Below, piece after piece: positions 61,968-64,000 of a stretch of 64,000 nt of DNA. Within the stretch, counting starts at the first letter, position 1; every line of letters starts with the position of its first letter. The DNA lies in the NCBI GenBank assembly GCA_951799405.1, contig OX637363.1, positions 4,030,001 through 4,094,000 on the forward strand, in the 5' to 3' direction. The position numbers were made by a program, and so were the translations under genes. This DNA comes from Agapetus fuscipes. Lineage: Eukaryota; Arthropoda; Insecta; Trichoptera; Glossosomatidae. The notes beneath the pieces are model-generated. The model was not told the DNA's origin. It worked only from the letters and a program-made list of their open reading frames with translations, and ran no database searches.

Positions 61968-62600
61968 ACATTCACCAAAGTCAAGATGTATAAATTATTG
62001 CAATAGTCAACAAAAAATGTGGTGTCATGTAGCCCGGTTGAAAGTCTGTGTAATTCTTATTAAATTTACATCGCACAATATGACAGCTTATGTGCAACAA
62101 TTTAATAATCTCATTCATTAGATACAGCTTTGTCCCAGAAATACGGTATGGCATCAAAAATTCTTGTTTACATGCAAAAAGTCAACTTGTGCTAACATAG
62201 AGTGATGCTGCTTTGACTGTTCAATGAAGTCCGCGCATTTTATATGTGCTCACATATAGCTACCTCCTCGTGACTGGGCTGGAAGAAATTATATTATTAT
62301 TACTGCTATTTAAATATGGAAAACAATATGTGATGTCACTAGGCAGAAATTGAAAATGGCAGGCATGACAACAAACATGACAGGTACTGGAAATTCTAAG
62401 AGAGGGTATAAGCCTAGCAATTTCCAGAACATAAGAAGGTTTGACAGAGAACCGGTTGAATTTTTTTTTTTATAAGCCTGGAGAAAAGGAGAAACAGAGA
62501 ACCAAATCACAAACTTCTATCATACAAAAGGCAAAAGACTGGAAGCTCATAATGGATTCGACTACAGGGCAATATGTTTTCCCAAGAGAACTATTCTGTA
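61968..62600. other. No recognised feature
   Basis: Non-coding sequence downstream of the TIL gene. Confidence 0.4.
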
Positions 62601-62880
62601 CCGGTCCGTAGTCTAGTCGTTAACACTTCTGACTCATAAATGGAAAATTGTGGGTTTGAGTCACAAAAGATTACCATTTAAATTTTCAAAATATTCTTTT
62701 CGCTGGGTGAAAAATTCATATAGGTACCTTTATAAAATTCATATCACTAAAGGTCCATCCAGCCTTAAAGCAACTGGGTTATAGGCTTCACAGCGACGAC
62801 CAAGCTCGCAGAGGGCTCTTGAGGTGTGATACACACAAAGACAGCGCTCATCAAGTAAATTATCCTAATATTATTATTAT
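62600..62880 (+). repeat. SINE head and linker, then CR1/L2 terminal scrap
   Basis: CCGGTCCGTAGTCTAGTCGT, GTGGGTTTGAGTC, the linker to ACAGCGACGACCAAGCTCGC, then GAGGGCTCTTGAGGTGTGAT and AGACAGCGCTCATC, as at 14430-14510. Confidence 0.7.
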
Positions 62881-62896
62881 TAACTATGTACTACGG

Positions 62897-63490
62897 CAGG
62901 GGTTGGCAACCTTTTGTTATAAAAGGGCCAAATATTTTACGTGGGATTTAGTGTGGGCCGCACTTGGTCAGTGGCGGATCTAACGGTCAGCATTTAAGCA
63001 CATGCTGACTCCCCCCCCCCCCCCCCCCCCCGCCGCGTCATGTATCGTAAACATTAATAAATTGACGTACGAACTACAAATCAAATTCAATATTAATACG
63101 TATAAATACGTAATAAATCTCATATTGTAGAATCCCCGCCAATTCAATTTGGGAATCCCGCAATTCAGGGAGCTCCACGCGAATCGACACCGGCCTACAT
63201 AGGGAAATATACCCACAAATTCTACTCCCCCCTTTGGATAAGTTTGACCACTTTTCGAGTCTAAGATCCGCCCCTACGTTTGGAGCACATGTCATTGCCT
63301 AAAATATTTGTACCTATACAAATATTTTAATGTATAAAAATATTTTTGTTATAAATATAAAACGCTTTTTGTTCATTTTTATGACATTTGTTGTATTTTT
63401 TTTCACTGCATTGTGTATGTGTATCCGGCACATGCGTTGCAGCAAATATCTTGCGGGCCGCACCAAGACGCCTCAAGGGCCGGCATTGAG
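62897..63490. mobile_element. Decayed hAT-like element with a second small element inside
   Basis: CAGGGGTTGGCAACCTTTTG at 62897 is a hAT-type left end; GGGCCGCAC occurs near both 62956 and 63456. Inside, TGGCGGATCTAACGG (62973) and AGATCCGCCCCTACG (about 63266-63280) are inverted ends of a nested element containing a run of 21 C. Confidence 0.5.
63011..63031. repeat. Run of 21 C
   Basis: A homopolymer in an otherwise AT-rich setting; its length is likely to vary or be misread. Confidence 0.9.
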
Positions 63491-64000
63491 ACCCGACATA
63501 ATACCTACAAGTTGTATAAAGGTGTATGTATAAAGGACTAGTGGATAAAACAACAACAAAATGGATATATCACAAGATTGTATGCAGTGGTCCAGTGGAA
63601 GTGGGAGCGAGAGGACTGCCAGCCAAATCGGTATATACTTTTCAAGATCTGGGTCTCATATAACATGGCAAACTAAAAAAGTTCCAACTAATGCTGAAAG
63701 CCAACAAGTAAATAGACTACAATAAAATACTTCTTACTAAAACAATATGGTGCCATTTTAATTGTTATTTGATTTGTCTACAAAAGTAATAAATGTGGAT
63801 TTTTATTGCTCCTAATGCAAAAAACATGAGGAATATAAATATTATCTTTAGATCTATTAAATACATGTGTAAATAGAAAACACATTAAGTATTTGAAAAA
63901 GCAAATAGACTTACACGTTTTGAAACAACATGAACAACATTTAAATAAAAAATAGTGCCATTCATTTCTATCTCAAAAGGCATAATCTTCTTTCTAAACC
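63491..64000. other. No recognised feature
   Basis: Right edge of the window; AT-rich, no coding signal. Confidence 0.35.

Noticed and set aside
1..64000. CRISPR arrays, operons, rRNA genes
   Set aside because: Searched by eye and not seen. Introns, SINEs and LINEs indicate a nuclear eukaryotic sequence.

Overview
This window is eukaryotic, AT-rich, repeat-dense DNA that looks like an insect nuclear genome. The evidence is GT..AG introns, two multi-exon genes for secreted cysteine-rich TIL-domain proteins, and a dense mix of arthropod-type transposons: RTE-like and CR1/L2-like non-LTR elements, Copia, pogo, mariner, hAT, piggyBac-like and Helitron-like ends, and tRNA-derived SINEs. Lepidoptera is my guess from the repeat mix, but the sequence does not prove it.

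Host genes. Two TIL (trypsin-inhibitor-like) genes lie head to head. The plus-strand gene has five exons between 47602 and 61267, all joined by phase-1 introns. The spliced reading frame is 861 nt (286 residues plus stop): a signal peptide, a Thr/Pro-rich linker, then one TIL-type module per exon. The minus-strand gene starts at 30628. It has a similar signal-peptide and Thr/Lys/Pro-rich first exon (30439-30628) and a canonical ten-cysteine TIL exon at 4254-4427, about 26 kb away, and it probably continues beyond the left edge. The pair looks like a local inverted duplication of one inhibitor gene. A third candidate gene (53158-54920) is unfamiliar. It has a short first exon and a Gln/Thr-rich second exon with 17-residue tandem repeats, now interrupted by three in-frame stops.

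Layout. 1-1715: endonuclease half of an intact RTE-like ORF, cut by the window edge. 1.7-17.3 kb: intron of the minus gene, full of repeat copies, SINEs and a 3.2 kb DNA element nested in a CR1/L2 fragment. 17386-21811: a complete pogo-like transposon with an intact 782-residue transposase. 22378-23329: a deleted mariner-like element. 24.1-25.7 kb: an RTE-like RT half. 26.96-28.95 kb: a 2 kb ATC-rich satellite. 29-34 kb: SINE, first exon of the minus gene, a four-copy repeat array, Helitron-like end, CR1/L2 RT. 35.9-41.6 kb: hAT elements, one holding a nested SINE and a nearly complete RTE element. 44.5-45.2 kb: long foldback element. 47.6-61.3 kb: the plus-strand TIL gene, whose long intron 2 holds a hAT-like element, dimeric SINE, the Gln-rich candidate gene and a deleted Copia. 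61.5-64 kb: piggyBac-like MITE and decayed hAT-like ends.

Common repeat. A unit of about 250 bp, called Rep-A here, occurs more than 30 times on both strands. In at least three places it directly follows the C-terminal coding end of an RTE-like element, so it is best read as the 3' UTR of that element, spread by 5'-truncated retrotransposition.
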